A stretch of 64,000 nt of DNA from Vandiemenella viatica (lineage: Eukaryota > Arthropoda > Insecta > Orthoptera > Morabidae). The stretch lies in NCBI GenBank assembly GCA_031002005.1, contig CM061919.1, forward strand, positions 171,537,121-171,601,120, read 5' to 3'. The position numbers were made by a program, and so were the translations under genes. Positions 24,130 through 34,827 of the stretch are shown in pieces (within the stretch, counting starts at the first letter, position 1; the number at the start of each line of letters is the position of its first letter). Below the pieces are notes generated by a model, which saw only the letters and a list, made by a program, of their open reading frames with translations, searched no databases and was not told where the DNA came from.

Positions 24130-25406
24130 ATATGATATTGTACCTTACCTTGAAGTTTTACTTAAAATGAGTCTGAAGTCTAGCTGCTTACCAGAGGACC
24201 GGAAAAGAGAGATAGTAGTACCACTTCATACAGGTGTCAAAAATTATAGGCCCGTTAGTTTGAAATCAGTGATAAGCAAAATGATGGAGAGATTGATATG
24301 CAACTACAGTATATCAGAAATGTCTGTAAGGAAAGAAACTGGTTTGCAGATTGACAGCAAGGCTTTAGGCAAGGATATTTCAGATGAATTGGACAAGGGA
24401 GACCAAATTGATAGTGTAGCACTAGATCTTTTCAAGGCATTTGATAAGATTGAGCCATAAACTGTTTTTAAATAAACTGACAACTATTGGGGTGGATGAA
24501 AAAATTAATTGCTGGGTAGAAGAATTCTTAAAAGAGAGTAGGTAATACATTATCAAAAGAGGTGGAAGTAAATATGGAAGTGTCGCACAGTAGTGTATTG
24601 AGACCATTGCTGTTCATTATTCTAATGAATGATTGTGATGATGGTTTGCAGTAAGCATTTAAGTTGTTTGAAGATGACATAATGGTATATAATAGGATCG
24701 AGAAGACTGAACAGCTGCAGGGTGATCTGGATAGAATGTCTAAATGGGTATGTCAGTATGGAATGAAGATAAATGCCAAGAAGAGCCAGCTAATTAGGTA
24801 CACAGACAAAAAACTAAAGATTGTTTATGATTATAGGGTGGGGTCACAATTGTTTGTTGAAGGCTTCAAGTGTAAATATCTTAGCATAATGTTTTATAAT
24901 AAACTCAACTGGGCAGAGCACATTTGAAAGGTGGTAGGAGAAGGTTACAAAATCCTACATTTACTGGAGAGCGTGATGGGAGGATGTACCAGAGGAGTTA
25001 GGGAATTGAGTTACAAAACTTTGGTCAGACCATTGGTTGAATATGGTGGTGTAGTTTAGAATTCACATTTTGAGAACCAAATACAGGAATCGGAGGGCAT
25101 ACTAAGAAGAGCAGCTAGATTTGTTTGTGGAAATTATTGCAGGACCCAGTCAGTAACTGATATGATAAAGGGGCTGGTTGGGAGTCATTGAAGTACAGGA
25201 GGAGGGTGAAGAGAGTGCTGGGAATGTGCAAGGCATATATGGGACTTGGAGGAATATTGATCAAAGAATTAGGAATAATGCATTGAAGAGAAAAGGTGAC
25301 CATGAACACAAGTTGGTACTCGATTTCATGCACAAGAGAGTGGGAATTTTTTTTTTTGTAGGTAAGGGTGTCACAGATTGGAACAAATTACCATGTGAAG
25401 TGATGA

Positions 25407-26098
25407 GTAGGATTCAGATCTTTATGACCAAAAAGATATATGCATGCAAATATGACCTTAAAATGGGTAAATATTACCTAAAATAACAAAATATGACCAA
25501 ACATTTACATTTACTACACATCAAAACATGATCAATTGTACATTTATTTTATTCAGTAGTAATTTGCTTGCCGTGTACTCTCTGCACCATTGGGAAATTA
25601 AATTTTAAATAGCTTTGTTGAAGTCACTTTAATTTCACATAAATTACAGAAAAGAACTGTGTACTTTGTACTAAAAGAATCCTCTACAAATTCCTTTACG
25701 TAACTCATATTGGTGTCGATGAGACATTGATTGATGCGACTTGGCACAAGCATGCTGCTGCTTCGTTGTCAAGATTAAAACGCGGCCAGAAAATTAACAT
25801 TTAGAAAGTGACAAATAACAATAATGTATCACTTTGATTCTTCAGTGGTGAATTCTGACAAATTCAGTGACAATTATCTTAATTTCTTCTCATCTATAAC
25901 TTCTAGTGAATTACCAATACCAAATTTTTCCTCAAAATATGACCATAAATATTATCGTAATATGACCAAAACTAGGAAAATAGCATTAATATGTATTTAT
26001 ATACAATAAAAAATACATTTCAATATAATTGTGAATGTTCAACCAGTATATAATTCAGCATTGCAATTCGAAAAGAAGTCAGGAAAAAATATGACCCC
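25407..26098 (+). mobile_element. ATATGACC-repeat element, 8-bp duplication
   Basis: A 692-bp insert in the LINE, bounded by AGTGATGA on both sides (25399-25406 and 26099-26106). The 8-bp duplication suggests a hAT-type mechanism. There is no coding capacity, and the two ends are not inverted repeats of each other. Instead the motif atatgacc recurs in the same direction near both ends (about 25425, 25451, 25490, 25937, 25961 and 26089). Confidence 0.6.
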
Positions 26099-26165
26099 AG
26101 TGATGAATAATTCACTGAAAATGCCAAAGGAATTTAAAATTAAAATTTGTAAATCACTAAAGTAG

Positions 26166-26755
26166 ATAAGGCAGGGTTTTAACAAATTATATAAGATAAT
26201 TAAAAAAATAAAATGGGTAGTTAGATGACCAAGGGAATTGCCACCAGTGTGTGCTCCATCATAATTAAATGAATAAATTTTAAAAATTCAATTATCTTGT
26301 CATAACCCCATGCAAGACGTTGCTTTACAACCTTCAGAATCCTTATCTGCTCCAACACAATTCCCGTCGCCAATCTACTGATCACATATCTCTCCAGCCA
26401 TAGAATAGAATTCAAAAACACACATACATTAACAATAAACCATAACTTTGTTTACTACTGCCTGGCCTCTGACTATATTACTAGCTGACTTTCAATAACG
26501 TGACTATTCTGGTATTGCTCTTCATTCTGGATACGAAATATTTGTGTGCAAACTTCACCCTGCCCTCAAGATTGGACTTAGAAATGGGGTCGGCAATCGT
26601 CTGCGAACCATTATTCTGCTCATTGTTTGCACCGGGTGGCAGGAACCTGCTCAACTACAGGTGTGAGTTAATACTCCAGTTGAGTTGCATTCTTTTGCAT
26701 ATTAATATTTCTGAAGTCTCATTGTGAAAATATCAATGCAAGCAAGCGGTACATT

Positions 26756-26789
<34 letters not shown>

Positions 26790-27012
26790 GTGTGCCTTGT
26801 GCGAAAAATAATATCGCTTTACAATGTGATAATGGTAACAGAATGAAGGAGCAGGAAGAAATATCGATGATTATAACGAAATGTATCTGAAAGGATTGTG
26901 TGAAATCTTGCTGATGATACACTATTGATCAAAATTAACTTCTTTTCATTCAATTATATCATACTGACAGCATCGTTTAATTTATTGTACTGAGAAGTCA
27001 AAGGAGGCTTAC
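26166..27012. other. no gene seen; (AT)n microsatellite inside
   Basis: Contains an (AT)n tract at about 26759-26785. The 26500-26720 part is less AT-rich but has no supported coding frame. On the minus strand the stretch just left of 27013 begins with the donor of exon C. Confidence 0.4.
26759..26785. repeat. (AT)n microsatellite
   Basis: About 13 consecutive AT units. Confidence 0.9.
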
Positions 27013-27068
27013 CATTTTAATAGAAGGATTGAAATTTTCATCCGTGTTGTCGGAACAGCATGAATCAC
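27013..27068 (-). CDS. putative exon C of a minus-strand split gene
   Basis: A 56-nt block on the minus strand between gcctcttttttcag and gtaagcctcc, both strong splice sites. In the frame required by exon B (phase 1 in), it is open and encodes DSCCSDNTDENFNPSIKM, leaving in phase 0 as exon D requires. The other frames contain a stop at the first codon or give no consistent join. It is too short to be convincing alone; the support is the joint phase match with exons A, B and D. Confidence 0.55.
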
Positions 27069-27640
27069 CTGAAAAAAGAGGCTGTTAATAACAAAGACAA
27101 CTGTATCCACATGTGTACAGTGCAAAACATAAGTTAAAGAAGCATTAAATTGTAAAGTTAAAATTGTAACTAAGGAACAAGTAGAGATGTCAAAACATAG
27201 TAAATCAAACTATGAAATAAAATGAACAGCGAGTTTAATGAGAAAAAAAGATACCTTTCAAAAAATTCCAGTATGGGAAACCATCAGATATGTGGAGTTT
27301 TTTTTTCTTTTCTTTTACATAAATCCTATGCTAACAGCTGAACACAGTGGAAGTCAAAGAGAAGGATTTGAAAATGAACTGGCAGAAGATGGGTACATTC
27401 TGATTAGAAACAAGAATGGAAATAAGGTATAGTAAGAAGAGAAGTATGGTCTACAAGATCAGTATCTTCATAAATTAACTAAATACATATCTCACTCTCC
27501 TGGAACAGACCACACTTTATATATGCAACATGTCCCTTTGTGCAGCATTCTACATAGGGCAGGTCACCTATGAAACTTCAAAAGTGATTTATCAATTAAT
27601 AACTACTCTCCTTCCCTCTGCAGTGTTGTGAAGAAATGTT
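27069..27640. other. intronic spacer
   Basis: AT-rich. The text near 27555 (tagggcaggtcacctatga) resembles the 3' inverted terminus of the transposon that ends near 29690 (about 13 of 18 matches), so it may be that element's left end. This is weak. Confidence 0.3.
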
Positions 27641-28630
27641 ATTAATTTTACTTCTTATGTTTTCCCCAAGTTCCACTTCCGCACGGGTAACCCCTGTGCT
27701 CCGACAATGCGTGGGCCACCCCTCGGACAATATCGGGCCCTTCGCAACACAGCAAATGCACTGTTGCAACTCAGTTCTCAGTTAGATTTTGTGAAGTGAA
27801 GATCAAGTATACTGTGAAGATGAAGTATACTTTGGAGCAACGGGATTTACCTTTATGATTGCTATGTGAAATACGAATCTGCAATGAGGTGCAGGCGTAT
27901 GTTTATTGAAAAATTTCCAGGAGCTTGTAACAGCCCTCATACCTGAATTTTGAATAGCATTGTACTGTATGAAGCATTTGTAGTGAGCTAAAGTTTGCTT
28001 GAAAGTGATTTGATATGTTTATTTTGTAAATTCTTGTAAATCAGTGTATATAGACTTTGTTTTATGTAAGAAAATTATTTAAAGTCCATTTAATATGTTT
28101 AAGAACCGAATGGTGCAAGAGAATTTCTTAAAAGTTTGTAATTCCATGTATTACTGTAAGTTACGATGTCGGCAGGACAATTTTCTACCGTTTGAAAGGA
28201 TTTCTGTAAATAATTTCATATTTAAGTATCTCTAATTACCATTTCTGATCATTTTGTAATGTTGTTAAGTAATTTTGTATTAATTCCGATTGTTTTTTAA
28301 TATGTTTGATTGTTTGAGTGATTGTTAATGATCGAGAAATATCGGGCGGATGCCTTTGAAGAATTCTCGTAATTTCGATAGAGACTATATAAACAGATCG
28401 GCTGGACAGAGCAGTTAGTCAGTTTAGTTGACAGTATTCAGTGTTACAGAGAGTTTCATTCAGTTGAGTTCACAGAGATTATCTTTGCGACTATTCAGAA
28501 GTGCATATCTGTATTGTATCTATGTTTGTGAATATCGCTGACTTGTTTTGATCACAATAAAACTACTTTTCAAAAATAACCTGTTTTGGTGGACTTTTTA
28601 ATTAATCAGTAATTAAACCACCGAAGAACC
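27640..28630 (+). other. LTR-like or promoter-bearing insert
   Basis: A TATA box (gactatataaacag, 28384-28397) is followed about 30 bases later by gttagtcagttt, an initiator-like site, and AATAAA at about 28556. This spacing suits an LTR with U3, R and U5. It ends where the transposase coding sequence begins, so it may have inserted into that transposon and removed or displaced its N-terminal codons. Exact ends and a target duplication were not found. Confidence 0.35.
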
Positions 28631-28631
28631 T

Positions 28632-29552
28632 TAATAAGCTGAAGTGCCGCACAGGTCAACTACACAAAGATTGATAAACAAACTGCGTGCTACAGGTTCC
28701 CTAATGGACATGCCTAAGAAACGTAAGCGCTCCGTTCTTACTGAAAGAAAAGTCGAAGGAATCGAATCTCGTTTGGAAAACTCTCCCAGAAAATCCCTGA
28801 GACGATTCTCCCAAGAAGTCGATGTTTCCAAAGCAAGTGCATTTAGGGCTACAAAAATTCTGAAAATGCGTCCTTATCGAACAACTGCTGTGCATGAATT
28901 AAAACAAGCAGATTACACTGCACGAATGAGGTTTGCAAACTGGTTTATGCAAAGTGTGCACAATGGCGAGCTGGATCTGCAATTGACATTTTTCACCGAT
29001 GAGGCGTAAATAGTCAAAACAGTCGGTACTGGAGTACAGAAAATCCACATCTTATCCACGAACAGCCAAGACATCATGTGAAAGTTGGAGTTCGGTGTGC
29101 AATTAGTGCGAGGCGAATTATTAGACCAGTGTTTTTTTACTGAAACAATTACATCTTCTCGCTATTTGGACTATATTTTAAATACCTTTTTGAACAGCTG
29201 ACAGAAGATGAAAGAAATTACGGTCATTTTCAACAAGACAGTGCAACTCCCCCAACAGCCGAAAATTCTATGCGTGTTTTAAAGCATGTTTACAATTAGA
29301 ATCAAATTATCAGTCGTGGATTATGCCGTCCACGTTCTCCAGACATGACACCTTGTGATTTATTTTTTTAAGGCTACCTAAAAGAGCGTATTTATGATTC
29401 AAATCCCCGTATGGAAGAGGAACTTAGGGAAAACATAAGAACTAAAATTAATAATATTTCTTCACAAACACTGCAGAGAGTTAGCCAAAACATCCTTAGA
29501 AGAGGTGAAGTGTGTATTAAAGCTGATGGCCAACATTTCCAGCACGTGCTAT
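28632..29552 (+). pseudogene. mariner/IS630-type transposase pseudogene
   Basis: Starts inside the gene (AEVPHRSTTQRLINKL) and has the helix-turn-helix region with ENSPRKSLRRFSQEVDVSKA and KMRPYRTTAVHELKQADY, then ELDLQLTFFTDEA with the first catalytic Asp at about 28999-29004. Downstream, in other frames, come HHVKVGVRCAISARRI, YGHFQQDSATPPTAENSMRV (second Asp), RPRSPDMTPCDLF (third acid, Asp) and GQHFQHVL before TAA at about 29552. About 8 residues after DEA are deleted, and a T run at about 29131-29137 and another at about 29188 shift the frame in opposite directions. N terminus missing. The right terminus is probably near 29688 (gaaacgccctgta). Confidence 0.78.
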
Positions 29553-29739
29553 AAGGTAAGAAATCGATGCATGTAAGAGGCGTTCTTGAGCACGGGCGCT
29601 GCCCTGTATCAGTTGGTGGTAAGCGAGCTGGCACTGTGCTGGGCGACTATTGCCATGTGCGTGGACGCGTCATAAATGAAACGCCCTGTATATATAAGTT
29701 ATTAGGAAACAAAGGCGCTGAAAGTGGATACAGTAAACA

Positions 29740-29867
29740 TTAGGATAGGATTAGCCATGGACCCGAAAATTATTTTCTATGTGTGTTTGTGTGTTTTTTT
29801 CATGTACCAACGCTGCAGGAATCCTCTTCTATGGTAAGCGGTGGTTTTTATCCTATCCTAATGTTTA
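29740..29867. mobile_element. short inverted-repeat element
   Basis: Bounded by aacattaggataggat and its reverse complement atcctatcctaatgtt. The right half also contains tatggtaagcggtgg. One half is nearly identical, in reverse complement, to the piece at 32713-32825. Non-coding. Confidence 0.65.
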
Positions 29868-29869
29868 AG

Positions 29870-30670
29870 ATATATATATTAGTTAGTATTAGAATATTTT
29901 TATTTTCTATAGCTATTTCCTTTGGCTGTTTTTCTAATTTCTTTGATCTTCCCTGAGCCCAGTTCTCAAAATTCTGCTGCTTGATGGTTTATACAAAAAA
30001 CAACATTTGTGTATGTGCAATATCTGCTCTCATACGTGTCAAATTTTGATTACTTTCTTCCTACTTATTTAACCGAAAACACTGGGATACATCAGCTTCT
30101 GGTACAGTTTTACTAAGATAGTGGATGCAATTTTAAGTTGACACGGGAAACAGGATTACCAGTTGTTTAAATTATAATTAAAATGAATGAGAACTACTAT
30201 TGCTAGCTGCAGATGTAGGTTAAATTTCAGATTATGTTTTCATTTTGTCAGCTAGCACCTCTGAATGTTCATGGTGGATTTCTGTATCACAGGAAATGCA
30301 GAAATATGAGACCTACAGGTGCATACCTTTCACCACTTGCGAAGGTTAGTACTAGATTCCCACTAGCTATAATTTTGACCATGAAAATGCTTATGAAATT
30401 TGCTTAGGTAAGTCAGCAACCTGAGCCTCTGTGTGGACTCTTGAAAATTCTCTCCTTGGTGTGTACCAAACAGTTGACGGTGAAAATAGAGTTTCTGACA
30501 CAAGTGAATTGGAATAGTCTAGTTAAGATAGACCGAGACAGAGAAACAAGTAGTCCTAGTTCTACACCCTCGCAGGTACTATGCCTCCTTTGCTGCCTCT
30601 GACTTCACATATTTAGTGTGTTTTGTCTGTTCTGCCATTGTTAGTACTAAAATGTAGGCTTTATTTGCTT
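29870..30670. other. no gene seen
   Basis: AT-rich, no open blocks with splice context and no recognised repeat. Confidence 0.4.
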
Positions 30671-30671
30671 A

Positions 30672-30892
30672 TGGCTTTATATCTTGTCAAAGTCATTAGA
30701 CGTGGGAAAGAACTGGAGGAAAGGAATGTGAAGAAATTCAGCCATGGCTTTTTGAATGAAAATTCTGGAATTTGTCTGGAATAATTTGGAGAAACCAAAA
30801 TCTGGATTCCCAGACAGGGATTCAAACCCACATCCACCCGAATGCAAGAACAGATAACTACTGCTCATCCACCACACTTGGTGTTAGTATTT
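30672..30892 (-). repeat. tRNA-derived SINE, diverged copy
   Basis: Reverse orientation. It keeps the core aaaccaaaatctggattccc, gggattcaaaccc (reverse complement of the B box) and cattagacgtgggaaag at its tail side. It is more diverged than the copies at 45.1 and 46.0 kb. Confidence 0.75.
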
Positions 30893-31159
30893 ATGCTATT
30901 AACAATAAAATTGTAGCTGGTGAGGGGCAGTGTGAGAACTTTTCTTTTGACAGAAAAAGGGGGGGGGGGCATGGCAAGAAAAACTTTGCAAAACACTATC
31001 TTAGAGTGTGCAACCCATCCATCAACTACCCTATCAAGACGTTGGTACTCCCTTATAGTGGAAAAGGTATAGTACTCACAATTCAAAAAGAGCCTTGGAT
31101 AGAATGAATAACATGCCAACAAACAATGCTAAGGAAATGATAATAATCATAATTGGATA

Positions 31160-31500
31160 ATTAATGAAATAAAAATGATAACTTGGAACATACAATACGA
31201 TTGCTAACAAAATTAAATGAAATTCGAATTGATATGAATATAAAATTAATTAATGTACAGGTGTTAAAGACAATAAAGAAAAAACTGAAAGGAACTATAG
31301 AAATTAGTAAGATATATTGATATGGAGACACGAATGCCACAAAGACAGTACAACTATTCTGGATAAGATGACAAAGTAAAAAATAAAATGTCTTTAATGC
31401 ATTAATGAAATAATGTTGTCTACAAGGGGGGGGGGGAAATTCTTGGTAATAACTGGAGACTTTAGAGTCGGATTTTATAAATAACTTTTATCTGAATATG
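31160..31500 (+). mobile_element. RTE-type LINE, endonuclease fragment
   Basis: Broken frames resemble the start of an APE endonuclease of an RTE-type LINE: KLNEIRIDMN, then KKKLKGTIEI (ETKKKLKG-like), and at the end FLVITGDFRVGFYK, where active members have GDFN. Interrupted by stops. An A run follows at 31509-31532. Confidence 0.45.
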
Positions 31501-31532
31501 ATGAAGTAAAAAAAAAAAAAAAAAAAAAAAAA

Positions 31533-32712
31533 TAAATCAGTTAATTATCATAAAAGGCAATTTAAACACTAGAATACACAGCAATATGATTGCGGGTTGC
31601 AAGGCACTAAGCTGATCCTGGGGGCTGAACAACACTCTGCCTTAACTGTGAACAACAATGTTTGTGACCGTTAGCCTTTGGTACCTTGAATATTTAAATA
31701 ACCCAGTTGCCACACGATTGAAATACTCTCAAATGTGAAAGGGAAATAGAAATGAGTTCACTATACACTGTTTCAAAGTCACAAAAGATATATATTCTTC
31801 CAAAAGTTCCACATTGGTACCAGAAACTTTGAAAAAGCAAATGGACAACAGTTCCACAGAAGGTTACAGGTAAAGCACACTCGTGAAAAGAGATAAACTT
31901 TCATCAAGCCCCTTAACTTGGATGAAAGTACGACCAAGGCACATTGAGATAAACTTTGCAGACTAACAATGTGGAGTAACTCGCTCTACATTTCGATGCA
32001 AAGTTAACCGTTTGAAATCTGCTGGAAGAATGAGATACATTGCTACATGATGTTGACTCTTTGAAAACTGCTGAGAAACTGAGCGCCAGCTCGGATTTTT
32101 GCCTTCTTCTTATTGGATTGGTTGACCTAGTGATGTCAGCAACAAAATTTGTTAAGGTTGGAAAATTACTTTAGCTGAAATTTCTGTCTTCGACAAGAGC
32201 AGCTTTAAAGTATGTAACTACTGGCAATAGCTAGTAAAAATGCTTCTGGCAAGCTTATAGATACGTTACATGGTGTCTCAGCAAAACAAGACAAACTAAT
32301 AATTAAAAAGAACATTTACATCGTATGACATACTGTCATGTGGAATTCTTTTGATAAAAACAAGATATTAATAAATATAGATGGAGAGCGATGGTTTGAA
32401 GGAGTGTAATAAATGTTTTAAATCACTGATCAAAAGGATGTATTCAGGAAATGACAAAGTTAACTGACGAAGTACTGCTGAAATAGGTCAGTATCTACTA
32501 CAGATTATAAGAAAAAAGCAAAACAGTTACCAAAACTAAAAGACAAAACTTACAAGGAACATCATTTCATGACATTTCTACGAGGGACCTATTGGAAGAA
32601 TAATTATAAATAACATGCAACCACTAAATGTGGAAGAGGACATACAAAACAGAGTACGAGTATTTAAAAGAAAAACATATAACATAAAGCACTAAGTGAA
32701 TATATATATATA
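31533..32712. other. no gene seen
   Basis: Mixed AT-rich sequence after an A run of about 24. Only short accidental frames; no terminal repeats recognised. Confidence 0.35.
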
Positions 32713-32925
32713 CATTGAACATTAGGATAGGATAAAAACCACTGTTTTCCTAAGAAGGGGATTCCTGCGGCGTTGGTACACGAAAAAAACACACGAACAC
32801 ACAAAGAATTGAATTTTCGAGCATGGCTCTTCCTCAGTAGAAGTGAGATGGCTGCACGGAAGTGGCCGGCAGCATATATATATATATTTATATATGTGTG
32901 TGTGTGTGTGTAACCAGGAAACAAT
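32713..32925. mobile_element. partial inverted-repeat element plus (TG)n
   Basis: Begins gaacattaggataggataa and matches the reverse complement of the right half of 29740-29867 for over 100 bases (attcctgc, gcgttggtaca, aaaaaaacacac). The opposite end is lost in a (TA)n/(TG)n tract at about 32877-32911. Confidence 0.6.
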
Positions 32926-32963
32926 AGGAGCTAAGTAGCAAATGGATTTAAAAAAAAAAAAAA

Positions 32964-33105
32964 GGATAGCGAAATGAACCATCACTTACCTTAGAGGCTA
33001 GTTTCATGGGGTCAACACTTAAAAATGCACAAGAACAGGTGCATTTTTGTGTGTTCATTACATGAAACCATCATCTAAGGTAAGTGGTGGTTCATTTAGC
33101 TATCC
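32964..33105. mobile_element. fold-back element with splice-donor-like arms
   Basis: Arms of about 70 bp: ggatagcgaaatgaaccatc at the left and its near reverse complement ending tagctatcc at the right. The left arm has cacttaccttaga and the right arm tctaaggtaagtgg. Each arm therefore shows AAGGTAAGT on one strand or the other, a strong 5' splice-site consensus. Non-coding. Confidence 0.8.
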
Positions 33106-33165
33106 TTTTATATATATATTATATAAAAACTGAAAATTGCAGTAGACTAAAAGGAGAAAACTTAT

Positions 33166-33186
33166 TTAGATAGATAGATAGATATG
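33166..33186. repeat. (TAGA)n microsatellite
   Basis: About five tetranucleotide units, at the 3' end of the minus-strand LINE that follows. LINEs of this kind often end in such simple repeats. Confidence 0.75.
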
Positions 33187-34182
33187 TTCACTTTGATCCC
33201 ATGTGAGAATAATCTCGGGGATGTGGAACAGTACATACACTTATTAGTAATGTTAATATTACTATATAATTGATAATATTATATATTGACAAGAAGTTAG
33301 TTATGACCCATTAGTATAACCAATATTTCCTGTAATCTACAAATACAATCCCGAGTTTGTTAATACTTATTATGTGGAACAGTGTATAAACTTGTTACCA
33401 GCATCTAACAACCAGTTACCACAACTCATAAGCAGTCAATTACTTAAAAACCTGTTAGTATCATAATTTTTTACAGCAGTTTTTGAGTGCATGCTATCCC
33501 ATGTTAGTTACAATATATGAGTGAAATTTTGTAAACAGTGTAATTACTTCATTTGTCAAAAGTTTCTACAGAAAGAAAAACCATATATCATTTTAGTAAT
33601 TGTGTACAACTTTGTCACCTTTCCCTTCCATACACCATATATACTATTTTATCAATCATTCTTAGTTACCAAATTCCAAGAAGAAAATTCTTTTACAGAG
33701 TAAAATGGATTCTGAAGCAGAAACTCTTTCAGTTTGGACTTAAAGTAGTTGGGTTTTTGTAGATAACATTTAATTTCTGTTGGTAAGACATTGAATAGGG
33801 AAGCTCCAGTAAATGTTAACCCTTTCTGTACAATTGACAGTGATTTGTAATCCTTGTGAATATTATATTTATTCCTAGTATTATGGCTATGTATGTCAGC
33901 ATTAAGATTGAAGTGTTCAGGATTTTCCACTACAAATGATAGTACAGAGTATACATACTGTGCTGGCATTGTTAGTACACCCAGGTTTTTAAATAGATTT
34001 CTGCACGACGTCTGTGGGCTTGCTCCACAAGTAGTTCTTATAGCACATTTTTGCAATTTAAATACCCTCTGTGCTTGCGAAGAGTTTCCCCAGAATGAGA
34101 TGCCATAAGTGAGCAGGGAATGGAAATATGCAAAATATACTAACTTTCTGGTTTCTATATTAGCTATTCTAGATATTACCAT
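33187..34182 (-). mobile_element. Jockey-type LINE, C-terminal RT part
   Basis: On the minus strand an open frame of 176 codons (34182-33652) encodes the thumb and C-terminal region of a Jockey-clade reverse transcriptase: LTYGISFWGNSS, VFKLQKCAIRTTCG, LGVLTMPAQYVY, IHSHNTRNKYNIH and VQKGLTFTGASLFNVLP. This is a different family from the GCAATT-tailed LINE. The catalytic FADD block is absent because of 5' truncation at about 34182. The remainder down to the (TAGA)n tract is 3' untranslated sequence. The open C-terminal frame suggests a younger copy than most LINEs here. Confidence 0.82.
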
Positions 34183-34207
34183 TTAAATTACTTTAGTAGC
34201 CAAAATA

Positions 34208-34244
<37 letters not shown>
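34208..34244. repeat. poly(A) run
   Basis: An uninterrupted A run of about 35 bases. It may be the tail of a retroposed piece or an expanded simple repeat. Confidence 0.8.
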
Positions 34245-34246
<2 letters not shown>

Positions 34247-34569
34247 AATTGCAGCTACATGAAAAAATGTAATTCACCAAAAACACCTGCACAAGAGTCT
34301 TGTCAGGATGGTTGGGAGACATATATGTTTATGGCCAGAAAGTAATGAAATGTGGAAACTGAGAAAGATACATCAAGAATAAATCACATCAGAGATAAAT
34401 GAATAGAGCATCATCAAAATCTTTGCTATGACAAGAATGCAGATCTCCAAGTGAAGAATAAACAAGCACACGTTATAATACATTGTATAGATCTTTTAGT
34501 AAGAAATGAACTAGAGGAGACATTATCCAAATGAAAAAAATTGAAAAGCATCAAACACAAACAAGATAA

Positions 34570-34826
34570 ACATCATGTAAAGGAGCTGGATTATGTATAA
34601 CTGGAAGCCAGGAGGAATATGAAGATAATGCTAGGAGTGTACAAGGCGTACGTTGGTGACAAGGCTTAGAAACCTTTCCAAACCTAATTACCAACATGTA
34701 ATAATTAGGAGTAGTGTATATAAGGGCAAAGATGAACATGACCAGAATTCGATACTTGATTTCAGTAATAAAGGACTGGGAAATTTTTCTTTTGTAGCTA
34801 AAGGAGTCATGTACTGGAGCCGTCCA
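34570..34826 (+). mobile_element. LINE family A, C-terminal fragment
   Basis: Encodes MKIMLGVYKAYVGD, then KGKDEHDQNSILDFSNKGLG and FVAKGVMYW, matching the C-terminal part of the family A RT protein. It stops abruptly at about 34826, where a second fragment in the same orientation begins. Confidence 0.7.
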
Positions 34827-34827
34827 T

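Larger units (their letters stand above)
20836..26165 (+). mobile_element. LINE family A copy split by two insertions
   Basis: One LINE copy can be followed through three blocks. Block 20836-21608 begins with DHDAVVMDIRDS, the end of the endonuclease, and runs through the linker and LKKRKWAGVDNIT to KIVGY. Block 24130-25406 continues without loss at DIVPYLEVLLK and holds NYRPVSLKSVISKMMERL, ALDLFKAFDKIE, FEDDIMVYNR (the usual FADD with one change), CQYGMKINAKKSQLI and GVTDWNKLPCEVM. Block 26107-26165 supplies NNSLKMPKEFK, the C terminus. The inserts are 21609-24129 and 25407-26098. Stops and frame changes make it inactive. Confidence 0.82.

Noticed and set aside
26719..26922. Coding region over the (AT)n tract
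   Set aside because: The translation is dominated by an Ile-Tyr run from the microsatellite.
27555..29690. Complete transposon with left terminus at 27555
   Set aside because: Only about 13 of 18 bases match the right terminus and the N-terminal codons are not found between; left as a remark.
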